Origin: Pycnopodia helianthoides
Lineage: Eukaryota; Echinodermata; Asteroidea; Forcipulatida; Asteriidae
Length of the DNA: 64,000 bases
Reading direction: 5' to 3'
Assembly: GCA_032158295.1 (NCBI GenBank)
Contig: CM063246.1
Span: 10,045,608-10,109,607 of the forward strand
Part shown: piece after piece, positions 24,850-36,825 of the stretch
Layout: the number at the start of each line of letters is the position of its first letter
Numbering within the stretch: position 1 is the stretch's first letter
The notes under the pieces: generated by a model
Seen by the model: only the letters and a program-made list of their open reading frames with translations
What the model was told of the DNA's origin: nothing
The model's database searches: none
Position numbers and translations under genes: made by a program

Positions 24850-25120
24850 GCATGCATTTAAATCTGTGCAGAGCAAGATGCATTACCCCACGGTGGTTAA
24901 CATTTTATGTCGTTGCCAGGGAAACGAAAATACATTGAGTTACCAATTACTAACTATCTGTATTCGCGTAGTCGGCTCTACCGACGTTTCTAGTAGATGG
25001 AGCCGAAAAGAGCAGCTCTTTCTAAGTTTCACCGCGTCTTTTCAAAAGGACTTGCTTGTATCACAGTCTTTTTATTTGGAATCCTTCTTTAACACATTCT
25101 TTTGGGTATTTTCTGTCATA
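24850..25120 (+). repeat. Diverged direct repeat, copy 1
   Basis: Aligns with 25785-26036 (shared TACCAATTACTA, GGCTCTACCGACGTTTCTAG, CTTTTCAAAAGGACTTG, TATCACAGTCTTT). A frame of 122 codons spans this copy but is broken in the other, so coding is unlikely. The core TCGGCTCTACC...GGAGCCGA can form a hairpin. Confidence 0.65.
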
Positions 25121-25371
25121 ACACTATGTAGTATTATTCAAGTCATATTTGTCTGGGTGTTTGCTCTGGCCATATTGAAGTTTCAACTGCAGAGGACGGT
25201 GTGGTGACTTAATGTTCCATCTATCGCTATTATGGCTATCATTTCTTCTCACGTAGTTGATGGCTCTTCTATTGTTTGATTTGTCGTCATCATGAAACGA
25301 TGACAAATCAATATTCCTTACTATAGTGAAATTGTCTCGTGTATTAGGTCAGTGATGTGGATGTTATTAAG

Positions 25372-25764
25372 TTAAAGGAACATTACAGAATTGGTAAGAA
25401 AAAAACTTGTAAAATACACTTTTGATCACAGATTTACATAAAACTTACACGGTCTAATGATGATGATAGTAGAAAACATCCCTTGAAATATTTAGGTCTG
25501 AAATGCCATATTTGATGAGAAATGAATAAACTAATTTTCCGATTGGAGTTTATCGCTCAGTGAGCGTTTTATTCATTTGTTGAACCTATATGATTTCATG
25601 CAAATGTGTAATCGGTTTTTCACTATTTTCTCGTGACCCAGATGGCCGATCGATCTCAAACTTCTACAGATTTGTCAGTTTATGTATATGGTGGATTACA
25701 TAAAGTGCTTACACTGCCAGCAACTGTTTTGTTAGCGAAAACCAATTCTGTAATGTTCCTTTAA
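25372..25764. mobile_element. TTAA-flanked MITE, family A, copy 2
   Basis: Same ends and body as 18633-19024; lies between the two direct repeats at 24850 and 25785. Confidence 0.9.
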
Positions 25765-25784
25765 AGTGATTCAAATTAAAACTT

Positions 25785-26036
25785 GCACAGAGGCATTAAC
25801 CTGCGGTGGTTATAATTATATCCCGTTGCTAGGGAAACGAAAAAAGGCAATAACAAAAACCCAGCGTGTTACCAATTACTAGTCCCTATCTGTGTTCGCC
25901 AATTCGGCTCTACCGACGTTTCTAGTATATGGAGCTAAAGAGAGCAGCCATTTCTAAGTTTCGCCTCCTCTTTTCAAAAGGACTTGGTTGTATCACAGTC
26001 TTTATTTTGAGTTCTTGTTTGACACATTCATGTAGT
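25785..26036 (+). repeat. Diverged direct repeat, copy 2
   Basis: Partner of 24850-25120, about 80% alike by eye with indels. Confidence 0.6.
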
Positions 26037-26938
26037 GATATTCCTATATCCGATGCACATTATGCAAGGGAGGTTGATTGATTAATGAATGACACGGTAC
26101 ATCAGAGCCCAATTTCGTGGCTCTGCTCGTGACAGTATAACGTGACATTTTCAAAACTAGGGAGTAATTCTGTGGGCAGTAAAGCGTAGAATTCTGGGGA
26201 GAACAGTGCCATGACATTTCCTCCCTGTTTGTAGCCGTCTGAATATCGAATCTCTTCCCGGATGGAAAGACTTCACTAGAATTAAGGTCTGGAAGACAAT
26301 AATCCTAAAATCGGTCAGGGTCGTGACGGCGTAGCCGGTAATTGCTCATGCACTACAGTATTATAGTCAAAGGGCCGAGTCCCGTTGAAACCAAGTTCAA
26401 ACTTACACCTGAACGGTTTCAATCAGACGACAACCCATGAGCTGTCCGCCATTTTGTATTTAGGCGTCTCGATTCTCCTTCGCTCTCCCCCGTGATTCCT
26501 CACTATATTAACCGGTAATTTGTTAACTTTGATCAGCCGCATTGGGCTGCCGATGCTGCATACGTACTCCAAAGGAACAAGAGAAGAATTGCTCACAGCA
26601 TTAAGTGAAACTGATTGACTGATTGAGAAGCTTTCAATTTAGTCGATACGTTTAAATTGGCCGCGTGTTTGACAAAAATGATAGAGATAACATCTATGTT
26701 AAAAGTCATAGATGATAATTATCCTTGCTGTACTTGTGTTTGATAATTGAATGTGGCACTTCCATCGTTGTCAAGGTAAACAAATCGGACAATCATCGTT
26801 ACGTGACGGATGCATGCTTGAGCTGATCGCAAGAGTCTATTTATATACACCGCTGAAATCATAAAATAACCCAACAATATTCAATCGAAACATTGCTTTT
26901 CAATAACACTACCACTAGATCATATTAAACAGCTACAG
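26037..26938. other. Intergenic, no gene supported
   Basis: Contains a family-G-like start at 26105 (GAGCCCAATTTCGTGGCTCTG). I see nothing else. Confidence 0.4.
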
Positions 26939-27295
26939 TTAAAGGCCCTGTACACTATCAGTAAGGTCGAAAAACACAAATGTCCACAGATTCACACATA
27001 ACTTACATGATTTAAAGTAAGTAATGGTAGAAAGGCTTCCTTAGAATATTTCTGCCTAAAATGCTATCGTTTCTGAGAAATGATTAAAACAATAGTTTTT
27101 ATCACGCGTGATAAAAACTCGATGTTTGAAAAAACAGAAAACACATAAGGTCTTTTTTTACTATTTTCTCGTGACCTCGATGACCAATTGAGCTCAAACT
27201 TTCACAGGTTTGTTTGTTCATGCATATGTATGTTGAATCACACAGAATGTGGACAGTGATTTTGAGCTGTTACCAAAAGTGTGCAATACCTTTAA
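26939..27295. mobile_element. TTAA-flanked MITE, family B, copy 3
   Basis: ~357 bp, starting TTAAAGGCCCTGTACACT and ending GTGCAATACCTTTAA. Strong similarity to 4740-5095 and 5505-5847, with internal ATCACGCGTGAT in place of ATCGCGCGCGAT. Confidence 0.85.
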
Positions 27296-29369
27296 GAAAG
27301 TTTTTTTTTTGGAGGGGGGGATACTGGGGAATGCAACTTCCCGCACAATGACGTTAACGAAGCGTTTTGGGTGATAACTCTGATGGTTTTTTCTGAACGG
27401 GCTGTTCGTTAAAATTATGAAGGAGATAGAACAACCGCTTGTTTGTTGCATGGCATTAGAACTGACAACAGAGATGAGTCCGTTGCCATGAGCAACGCCA
27501 CCAGTCAAGCGCGAAAACATTCTGTTTCGTTCCGCAACTTTCCCAAACCTCGGCTTAGGCTCAGTCACTCTATGTTTGGAAACACCGTGCAGAATGTGCA
27601 CTGCTCTAAAATGGATGACGGGGCCCAAGCTGGAGCCGGAGCCCAATGCCGAGGTTTGGAAAATGGCCCATTCTAATAATTATGGGCCCAGTTTCATAGA
27701 GCATGCTTAAGCAGAAAATATTGCTGCGCAGTTTTCTGCTTAGCAAAAACGTGTAGGATACAAGTAAAAACAATGGCACATGTTACCATGTTTTTTGGGG
27801 GCTGATGACTTTAATCTGGCAAGCATAATGTTGCTGCAGCTATAATTTTTGTGCCAAAGGAATGTCCACAGAGTGTATATTAATATAAAACACAGATTAA
27901 TTTGTGTGTGTTTTCGACTTATTTTTGAAGAGTGTACGTTAACTCAAATGGACTCCTTACTGTTCATGTTTTTTTATACTTTAAAAAATCATAGTTTTAA
28001 GTTTTCCGGATGTTGAGAGGAATTTAACCCCTCCTTTTTACCGGAAAGGGGCGGGGTTGTCATGGGATAAACCTCCACAAAACAAACATTGATCGTAATC
28101 TGACACTTATTTTGATAGAACCACGCAAAATGAATAGTTTACCTTTCCAAAGTAGAAAAAAATAACTGTCTGTGCGGTGTCAAATAATGGAAACTAATAG
28201 TCTTAAACATTTAAATTATCACATCAAAGCTTATACAATGTGACATTTTACTCTGGTAATCCTTAATCACAAAAGTGGGGCACTCAAATTCAAATGGGGG
28301 CACTGGGGGGGAGGGGACACCAGACATCAATTGCGGCACGTGCTCCCCGTGCTTCCCCTTTAGTTATGTCACTGTATCTGCCTCAGATAGGCCTACAAGT
28401 AGAGGTTTAGTGTCCTGAGATAATTTATAGATTATATATAGACTACTTGTGTTTAGCATCCCCCAAGTTGTGAAAAGCATGTTCCAGTATGATGCACATT
28501 TTGTCGACACCGCAAAAATTTCGCTAAACGGCTATTCATTTTAGGAACAGAGGCTGGGGTAGCCGATAGACCCAAAAGCACTTTTTTCCTTAACCCAGTA
28601 AATGAGTATAACAAGATTCAGATTGCCCATCTTTGAAGTACGTTAATTGAACAACATGGGCAATGGACTTTAACAATTAAACAAATCAAATAAACAACTA
28701 TTTGTTGGTAATTCAGGATACACAATTTTTTTTTTTTTTAGTCGGTCAAATTCAGTGGACAAGTGCTAATAATTCAGATTGAAACAGACCAACTCTTGGT
28801 GAAAAGGCTATACTTTACTTATTTTTGCCTAGCGTTTTTACGGCGACCCTGCATTTCAAAGCGCCCAGTATAGTCCCGTATACAGCATTAATAACAACCA
28901 CCAGGTGTTTTTTAAAGAGTGCAAAGGGAAAGAGCCTGGACTTCCCCTGAGGTCTCAATATCGGTTATTCAGTTGGTAAAAAGAAGCGTGTTTTATTAGG
29001 GCAAGTTCGTCTCAGTAATCGTGTTTTTTTTGATGACTCGATATAGGCCCTATACTCACGAAAAAAAAGAAAAGAAACAGATTTCCTTTACCTGTTTTTG
29101 TCGTATATTCCAGGTGGATTTACGTGTTAAGAGGGAACGGAATATACGGGAAGGAGACCTTTCATTAGGTACTCATTGGTTTAAGGGGGTTTACACGTCT
29201 GTTTGACTTTTGCTCTTGTTTATTGTTGCGTTGGTTAATAATATCCTTACAATGTGTTTGCCTCCCTATCCATCCACTAAGCCTCAAGAGCAGGTTTTTT
29301 CCGCACACCACTACACATAAAAGCTCTGTGTTTACATACCCCCTGTGGACATCCCTCTGCTCTTTACAC
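27296..29369. other. Intergenic, no gene supported
   Basis: A 142-codon minus-strand frame (27218-27646) has no motif and overlaps the MITE, so it is not called. AACCTCGGCTTAGGCTC (~27548) and GAGCCCAATGCCGAGGTT (~27639) are inverted partners. A family G repeat is at 27683-27870. Confidence 0.4.
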
Positions 29370-29764
29370 TTAAAGGAACATTACAGAATTGGTAAGAACA
29401 AAACTTGTAAAATATACTTTTTGATCACAGATTTACATACAACTTACACGGTTTAATGATGATGATAGTAGAAAACATCCCTTGAAATATTTAGGTCTGA
29501 AATGCCATATTTGATGAGAAATGAATAAACTAATTTTCCGATTGGAGTTTATCGCTCAGTGAGCGTTTTATTCATTTGTTGAATCTATATGATTTCATGC
29601 AAATGTGGTAATCGGTTTTCACTGTTTTCTCGTGACCCAGATGGCCGATCGATCTCAAAACTTCTACAGGTTTGTCAGTTTATGTATATGGTGGATTACA
29701 TAAAGTGCTTACACTGCCAGCAACTGTTTTGTTAGCAAAAACCAATTATGTAATGTTCCTTTAA
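29370..29764. mobile_element. TTAA-flanked MITE, family A, copy 3
   Basis: Same ends, hairpin and body as the other family A copies. Confidence 0.9.
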
Positions 29765-31347
29765 AGGGGTTATATATCTTTGGTATTACTTGATATTCAC
29801 CTGCAATGCAGGAACCTCCTTCCTACACCTTTTTTGAGAGTTTTCACGAAGCGCCCCCCCCCCCACTTCCCAAGCAAAATACACTCTAAATTTATCAAGT
29901 CTCCTCAAAAGTTGAAGCACAGAATCCCCAGATTGTTATAACTACACAATCTATTAATTGCATGAACCCCAAAACGTTATTAGTCAAAATAAAATGAGGG
30001 CACACAAATAATGATAATTTAGCGTAGTGCACCCCAAAGACCGAGAAAAAATTGATTTTTCTTTTGCAACATGAGCTCCTTTTCGTTATGTACATACTTC
30101 CCAACTGGGGACCTTCATCCAACCAGTGACCCTATTGTCTTCTATTGTTATCGGTCCCAAAATGTTTGTGTTTACATGAACACACTAAAAAAAAAAAAAA
30201 AAAAACACAAACAAACAAACAAACAAACAATCAAACAAACACCCCTCAACACCTTAACAAACAGAAAGAAACAACAACGAGTGACGGTTAAAACGTGATT
30301 GAATGTAATGCAAGTATTATCTGTAAAAATCGTGACATTTTATAACTTTAACCACTCCCCACAATTAAACATCAAAGACTATTTATCATAACGAGAGCTC
30401 CATACCGGTAGTTATTGGTGTTATGATCGGTCCCGTAGACTTAATCATCTTTTGATAGCAATTTTGTACCATAATGATAATCTAATCTTATGCTGTAAAA
30501 AAAAAACAACACACGAACCAGTCAGTTAAATAGTGCGGTAATGCAGTATCGCTTTAATTCGAGGAGCAGCAATTCGTCAAGCTTTATCTGTCAAGCTTTA
30601 ATATTGGTTGACGGTAAACAAATATATATACTGAGTAACAAAAATGACGTAGCATGCTTATATTGATATCGCTGGCAATAACACACAACCCCCCCCCCCA
30701 AAGGAAAGGAATAATAGTACAAATTAAAATAGGTTTCTCGATCATTTTTTGCAAAATAAGCAGTTCCAGCAATTTCATCAAATATACGCATTCCCTCCTT
30801 TGATTAAACCAGGGTTTCTTTTTTAAAGCTACTATTGCATTCAATTCCAGTCGTTTCATTTCTTTGATAGGCATTCCAGACTACATTGGCACCAGAGTGA
30901 TTCTAATAGAACTTTGCCCCCATTTAAAAAAAAAAAACCACGACGATTGTTGCACCGTTGAAATTTACTGATAATAATTTGAGTTCCTTTTGTCCTAAGG
31001 ACAGACTGTGTCCAATGAGCTTTACTTCACCAACCATCCGTGGAGCTGAACGATGGATCTTTATGCCTTTTCATTTGACAAGAAAACACTTAAAATACAG
31101 GGTATTTTTGATTCGAAAGTGACAGCCAAATGATGGGAGTACAGCGGACAGTGGTGTAAATGAAACAAAACACACTGATGTCACGTCTGGCAATTTGTAA
31201 ACAAAGGAAACGTCAGCAAGTGTGATGGTTTGAGGGGGTCAAGTACACATAGCATTAGCGACTTTGATGATCCATGGACCCATGATGGTCGTCATTTGTT
31301 TGGTTGATTATACCGTGCGAGTGAACTTACCAACACCACAAAATAAG
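29765..31347. other. Intergenic, no gene supported
   Basis: Contains a poly-A plus (CAAA)n microsatellite at about 30187-30242 and short poly-C runs. ORFs up to 96 codons are AT-rich and motif-free. Confidence 0.4.
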
Positions 31348-31731
31348 TTAAAAAAACATTACAGAATTGGTTATTGCTAACAAAACAGTTGCTGGCAGTG
31401 TAAGCACTTTATGTAATCCACCATATTCATAAACTGACAAACCTGTAGAAGTTTTGAGATCGATCGCCGTCTGGGTCACGAGAAAATAGTGAAAAACCGA
31501 TTACACATTTGCATGAAATCATATAGGTTCAACAAATGAATAAAACGCTCACTGAGCGATAAACTCCAATCGGAAAATTAGTTTATTCATTTCTCATCAA
31601 ATATGGCATTTCAGACAGAAATATTTCAAGAGATGTTTTATACTATCATCATCATTAGACCGTGTAAGTTTTATGTAAATCTGTGATCAAAAGTATATTT
31701 TACAATTACCAATTCTGTAATGTTCCTTTAA
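31348..31731. mobile_element. TTAA-flanked MITE, family A, copy 4 (inverted)
   Basis: Reverse orientation relative to copies 1-3. The left end is mutated to TTAAAAAAACATTACAG; the right end is intact (AATGTTCCTTTAA). Confidence 0.9.
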
Positions 31732-31739
31732 ATAACGAA

Positions 31740-32330
31740 AGAGCAGTTCATATTTTTGTATTTGTTAATATATTTTGTACAGTTTTTTTAGTTCAGAGAG
31801 CGGTTATTTTTTATTTGGAGATCAGTCTTTTTTACTTTGGAAAGCAGTTATTTTTTATTTTTAAGAGCAATTTAATATTTTTATTTTGGAGAGCGGTTTT
31901 TTTAATTTTTTTGAGAGCAGTTATTTTTTTATTTTAAAGAGCAGTTGTTTTTATTTTGAAGTGCGGTTATTTTTGTTCTAGAGGTCAGTTATTTTTTATT
32001 TTTAAGAGCAATTTAATATTTTAATTTTGGAGAGCGGTTTTTAAAATTTTTTGAGAGCAGTTATTTTTTATTTTAAAGAGCAGTTGTTTTTATTTTGAAG
32101 TGCGGTTATTTTTGTTCTAGAGGGCAGTTTTTTTATTTTGAAGAGCAGTTTAATATTTTCATTTTTGACAGCATTTATTTTTATTTTTATGAGAGCAATT
32201 GTTTGTATTTTGAAGAGCAGTTATTTTTATTTTGGAGAGCAGTCATTGTTTATTTTTCAGAGTATTTGATTAAATTTTCAAGAGCAGCTAAATATTTATA
32301 TTTTAATAATTGGTCTTGAAAATAGAAACA
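31740..32330 (+). repeat. AT-rich minisatellite with higher-order structure
   Basis: Units of roughly 22-30 bp contain 'gagcagttatttttatttt'. A longer ~130-bp block recurs (compare ~31850-31985 with ~31990-32125, both ending GTTATTTTTGTTCTAGAGG). The aromatic-rich ORFs here are by-products of the T-rich unit. Confidence 0.85.
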
Positions 32331-33911
32331 ATTGCTCCACCTAAAGTCACTAAAAAATAGGCTGTGCGTCCTGTTTCGACCTGTAGGGAAACGAGGCCAT
32401 GTCAAGCACCCACCCCTACCAGGTAAGGGATTGTTGGGGTTTCATTGTTAATCAAACACCCGAGCTGCTCTTGGAAAAAACAACTCCTCTTCAACAAATA
32501 TAAATAACTGCTTATGAAAATAACATAGCGATGGCACTAATGGGCTTCACGACGTGTATTGTGACTGTATAATGTTGCAGATTATACCTGTTATAATCGA
32601 TGGTTGCACATGACGTCATTGACCACCATCTTAGATGAAAAACAATGGAAACGTGCATGCGTGTACGCGCTACGCACGACTCTCAGCCAATGATGGCTCT
32701 TCATGCGTGAACGTTTCATCAATGATCCAAACCGGACCTTCGTCAGAGGCATAAACCAGCACAAACGAAAACATATCCATTTGTAGCAAAAAAGAGAGGC
32801 AAATAACAATGGGATGGTATCCAGAAAAAGGAGGAAAATGTTTTATTATTATTTTTTTAATTATGTTTTTTCACCTCGAAAACGCAACCTTTTTTTTGTA
32901 AACTAGGCCTACCCTAAATAGAAAGTGTTCTACTGGAATTCGGAGTCCTTAGGGGTCTACTGAGACATTACGCTACGTGTTTGTTACGTGTAAAGTGTGC
33001 GTGTAAGTAACGCACGCGTTACGTCATTGATACATGCGTACACCGTAATGAAAGTGTGTGCTGGCAGTGTATTGACCCCCTGCATTGGCCGCCATCTTTG
33101 ATGTCAAACAATGGAAATGTGCACGGGTGTACGTGCTGCGAACGACTCTCAGCCAATAAAAGCTCTTCATTGACCTCAGTGGGACTGTTTTGGAGCCTCT
33201 GACGTCATGCTTCTGGGGGTCTATCATAACGCGTTATGGCTGTACATTCGCAACGTCAAAACAACACTGCAGACTTTTTCTGGAACGGAAAGAAAACTAT
33301 GTTAAGAATCCATAGCCGGGAAAAGATTGCCGTTCTTCCAGGCACACTAAGTACTTTTTTTCTAGTAACAAAAGGCCGTCAGCTATAAAATGGCTCCGAA
33401 CAAAAAAGAAGACATTGTTTTCACGTTTTTGTCGCTAGAATTACCACAAGGACAAGTTTTCTCATTCCCACGTTGAATTTAACCTTTCTAGAATGACTTA
33501 TGATTGACAGGAAAACCGATCAAACTTTCCCGCACACCAATATTACTCACGTTATCTGTTCGCCTCTTCCTTATTCCGTGCACACAACGGGTATTGAGGA
33601 TTGTTAGTGTATGATGGTTGTTCTTAACGTAATTCGCGTTCGCGCTGCATGCAGTAGACGCATGTTTGTTGCCATTTTCTAGTGGTTTTCAAATAGTGTT
33701 GTTAAACCTCTGTCTTGAATGCTGTATTTTCATTGGCGCAGAACGATCACATGAGCGGGCAACAAATATCCATGTACCACTCTCCTCTCACGCGCGCGCG
33801 TCGTACAACTTTTTGTGCAGCAAAGGATAGAGATTGTCATCGTTTCGATGAAGTTGGAGTCCTTCAGATGAGGAAAATATTACTAAGAATTCAAGACAGA
33901 GGTATAACAAA
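32331..33911. other. Intergenic with two CRE-bearing repeat copies (family E)
   Basis: Copies at about 32605-32720 and 33060-33215 share CGACTCTCAGCCAAT, AAACAATGGAAA and a TGACGTCA site (32611, 33200). No exon supported. Confidence 0.5.
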
Positions 33912-34059
33912 ACAATATTGTTGCCTGCTGTGACATGGTCCATGGGTTTTGTACACCCTCGGGTGCAAATGGCACCCTCGGCTCCTCGGGTGCCATTTGC
34001 CCCCTGGGTGTACAAAACACCATGGACCATGTCACCGCGGGCAACAATTGCATATTGTA
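33912..34059. repeat. Long inverted repeat upstream of the GPCR gene
   Basis: The arms ATGGTCCATGGGTTTTGTAC... and ...GTACAAAACACCATGGACCAT are near-perfect reverse complements of about 65-70 bp, with GGTGCAAATGGCACC and a tiny loop around 33979-33986. It ends ~230 bp before the GPCR ATG and so may lie in the promoter or 5' UTR. Probably a MITE; a regulatory hairpin is possible. Confidence 0.85.
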
Positions 34060-34289
34060 CGTGCGTCGGATCGGCAATACGGAACTTGTAAGGACTTCAC
34101 GGTGCGCAGGGGTAATGTATTTCATTTCCTGGCGCGCATCACGCACTGGTCACCCTTTCATTATCACATTGCCACAGCCGCGCCTGGTTATCATAAACCA
34201 ACGCGGTCGTTTGCCGGGGTGATATCTTATTTTGAGGCTAGCGAGCTGTACGTAAACGAGAGAGTGTAGTTTTATAATTAGTAAACACC

Positions 34290-35531
34290 ATGAACGGAAC
34301 CTCTGTGCCTACGGAGGCATCCTCTGTTGCCGGTGTTTCCGAGCTGAACATCAGCTTGGCTGTAGCGTTCAGCGTGGTGTTAGTCGTGGCTCTGTTTGGA
34401 AACATAGCAACTCTGATCGTCTTTAAGTTCAACGATTGGCTGAAAATTCACCGCTGCCATACTTATATTATCGGCTTAGCCGTAGCGGATGTAGGCACTG
34501 CGCTGGTGCCTTTGCCTGTCAACATCTTGATATCACTTGGACTATGGAAAATAAGCCGACCAGCCTGCATGGTCTATGACTACTTCCGGCTTGTCTTGGA
34601 GAATAACGGCGTACTGATAACATTGTTGATAAGCATCGACAGATTTCGCCTGCTGAAATGGGATTTCAAAAGTTACATTAAAGCAAACACCTGCAAACGT
34701 GTGGCGGTGGAAATTGCCGTGACTTGGCTCGTACCGGCCGTCGGCCACGGCATCATGGCCGTTGTTTGGATCGTTAGCGTACCCCTACAGAACCGGAAAG
34801 CCGACTTCTCCTCGGACTGTCAAGATGTACCATCCGAGGCAGATATTCCTTTTAGCACCCTCTACGCCACTCTACTCATCTTAATCCCCGGCGCACTGCT
34901 CGCCATCTTCAGTATCTTCACATTCGTCGGTGTGTCGCGTCTACTGAAAAAAAGACGGAAAATTGCGAGCGGGATGGCGTTTCTGGGCCCGCCGGTCCCG
35001 CGGGGTACGTCCAACGCTAGACCCAGCACTAACTCTCTAAGTGCCAACCAACAATGCAGATGTGTCTCATCAAACGTTGGTGTTCAGCTTGACCAGAACG
35101 GTTTACTCTCAGTTCAAAGTGTCACCAACAACACGACCGACGATGACGGAAATCACTCGGCGGCGCATGCCGGTATTCCAAGTCAGCTCGAATGTCACCC
35201 GGCTCCCGGGCGTATCTCTACCACCACCAACGGCACCTGCAAGAGGAAGAGGGACGTTCAGATGGCTCGTTACATCAGGCCAGCCGTCATGCTGGCCGGC
35301 ATCGTTTCCGTCTTCACCGTCTGTTGGTTTCCGTTCGCTATTTACTACATATACATCCACATCATCTCACCGTCTAGTTTCTCCAGCCAAACCCAGGCGT
35401 GGCTAAGGTGTCTCCTGTACGCCAATTCCGCCATCAACCCGTTTATTTATGCGTTGACCGACCGTAAACTACGGCAGGGGTACGGGAGGATTTGGCGCAA
35501 ACTTCGGCGGCGTCTGTCCGAAAACTTGTGA
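34290..35531 (+). CDS. Rhodopsin-family (class A) G-protein-coupled receptor, intronless
   Basis: A 413-residue plasma-membrane receptor with seven hydrophobic segments in one exon. N-glycosylation sequons are at N2 and N20. Class A landmarks: N38 in TM1 (GN), D67 in TM2 (LAVAD), C93 and C177 for the TM3-ECL2 disulfide, D117-R118-F119 at the end of TM3 (DRF instead of DRY), W146 in TM4, P200 in TM5, CWFP at 345-348 in TM6 and NPFIY at 383-387 in TM7. The third intracellular loop (about 219-327) is long and polar, as in muscarinic/histamine-type receptors, and the tail is short and basic. The position equivalent to the amine-binding Asp3.32 is R100, so an amine ligand is doubtful. No upstream in-frame ATG extends a plausible start. 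The ligand is unknown; I treat it as an orphan. Confidence 0.93.
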   Translation: MNGTSVPTEASSVAGVSELNISLAVAFSVVLVVALFGNIATLIVFKFNDWLKIHRCHTYIIGLAVADVGTALVPLPVNILISLGLWKISRPACMVYDYFRLVLENNGVLITLLISIDRFRLLKWDFKSYIKANTCKRVAVEIAVTWLVPAVGHGIMAVVWIVSVPLQNRKADFSSDCQDVPSEADIPFSTLYATLLILIPGALLAIFSIFTFVGVSRLLKKRRKIASGMAFLGPPVPRGTSNARPSTNSLSANQQCRCVSSNVGVQLDQNGLLSVQSVTNNTTDDDGNHSAAHAGIPSQLECHPAPGRISTTTNGTCKRKRDVQMARYIRPAVMLAGIVSVFTVCWFPFAIYYIYIHIISPSSFSSQTQAWLRCLLYANSAINPFIYALTDRKLRQGYGRIWRKLRRRLSENL

Positions 35532-35544
35532 TGTTGTGGCTTTA

Positions 35545-35550
35545 AATAAA
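35545..35550 (+). terminator. Candidate polyadenylation signal of the GPCR gene
   Basis: AATAAA followed by an A run lies only ~14 bases after the TGA. If used, the 3' UTR would be very short. Confidence 0.35.
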
Positions 35551-35720
35551 AAAAAACTCACCGAACAAATCTTTAAAAGTATTAAATTTATAACTGTATC
35601 AACAAGAGATCAAAAAACTTTCACAAAAAAACTTTGCTGTTGGATTACTCGTCAACGCATCCTCGATATTCCTTAAATATTTGTCAAAGTGGTTTAAAAC
35701 AATTCTTAACAGGGTATATT

Positions 35721-36825
35721 AGGGGCGGATCCAGGATTTTCCAAACGGGGGGCGTGAAAATTTACCAAGTATAGCAAATGGTGAATGCAATTTGTGGATC
35801 CTATACGAGAGCGTAACGCGAAGCCCTTACGACATGGGCCGGTTCCGGGGCCCGCTTAAATGCTCCGAAACAGTAAGGATTCTAGATGCTCTGTGGTGCA
35901 ATCTCATGCAATATCTGACCACTTTTGTTTTAGCAAGATCATTATTAAAACTTGATTTTCGAGTTGGGAGTCATTGATTTGAACCAGCCATCCTGAGTCA
36001 TAAAAATCAAAATGCAGGCTACAATAAAAATTAATACTTATTCAGGGGGAAAAAATGTTGGGTGAGACAAACGATAGTGCAATTTGTAATATAATTAACC
36101 AAATAAGGTATCTTTGTCTATATAAGTTTTCACATACTTGAGGATTAGAATGTGACACAAAATATCTTACTGCTGATAAAGTGATAAGAACAAGTTGGGC
36201 TTGTCTTCAGTGACAGCGCGATCGAGCAACAATAACATTAATGTACGAAAATGTGAGGGTAGGCCAAGAGGCCTAGCCCCCTCCTCCAGCCCTTCAGTCC
36301 TCCTCCAGTACTGTCTGCACTAAGCACAACATATATGAACCCTCTTTCTTCTTTCTTGAATACGAAAAAAATATGTGATTTTCTGAACAGAGTGAAACAC
36401 CATGATTATACGATGCTATGTCTTCATATGAGGTGGCATGGTCGACTTACGCTGCGGGTGAATGATCTTCACGCCCCCCTCCCTCCACGCCCCGGACGCG
36501 CCCCCAGACCCCGCGCAAGGCATTTGCAGGTGATTCGCACGTTCTATGTTCAGTGTGTGAGAAAAACACGATGCTCACACACACAGATTCAAGGGTAATT
36601 CCTTTTAAGTCAGTGAATTAATAGTGGTCCACAAAATAATGAAACAAAGTGTACGAGGTACGGATTATTAGTAGCTTTTTTTGAAAAAAAATATTAGGTA
36701 GGGCCATGTCATTAACTTAGTCTCTCCCTCATTTTTCCCCTTGATGTTTTTTTCTTTTTCTTTTTTTCTCTCAAGCAAAAGGGGGAGATGGAGCGTGCGC
36801 CCCACGCCCCCTGTATCCGCTCCTG
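35721..36825. mobile_element. Non-autonomous hAT-like DNA transposon (tentative)
   Basis: The left end AGGGGCGGATCCAGG and right end CTGTATCCGCTCCTG are imperfect inverted repeats of ~15 bp, a terminal sequence I recall from hAT-type elements in many invertebrates. The ~1.1-kb interior has no transposase ORF. Confidence 0.5.

Noticed and set aside
24839..25207. 122-codon plus-strand ORF
   Set aside because: It lies on a repeated segment whose second copy (25785-26036) breaks the frame.
27218..27646. 142-codon minus-strand ORF
   Set aside because: It overlaps a family B MITE, has low-complexity ends and no recognisable motif or splice context.
31683..32319. Aromatic-rich ORFs over the T-rich minisatellite
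   Set aside because: They reflect translation of a tandem DNA repeat and shift frame between units.
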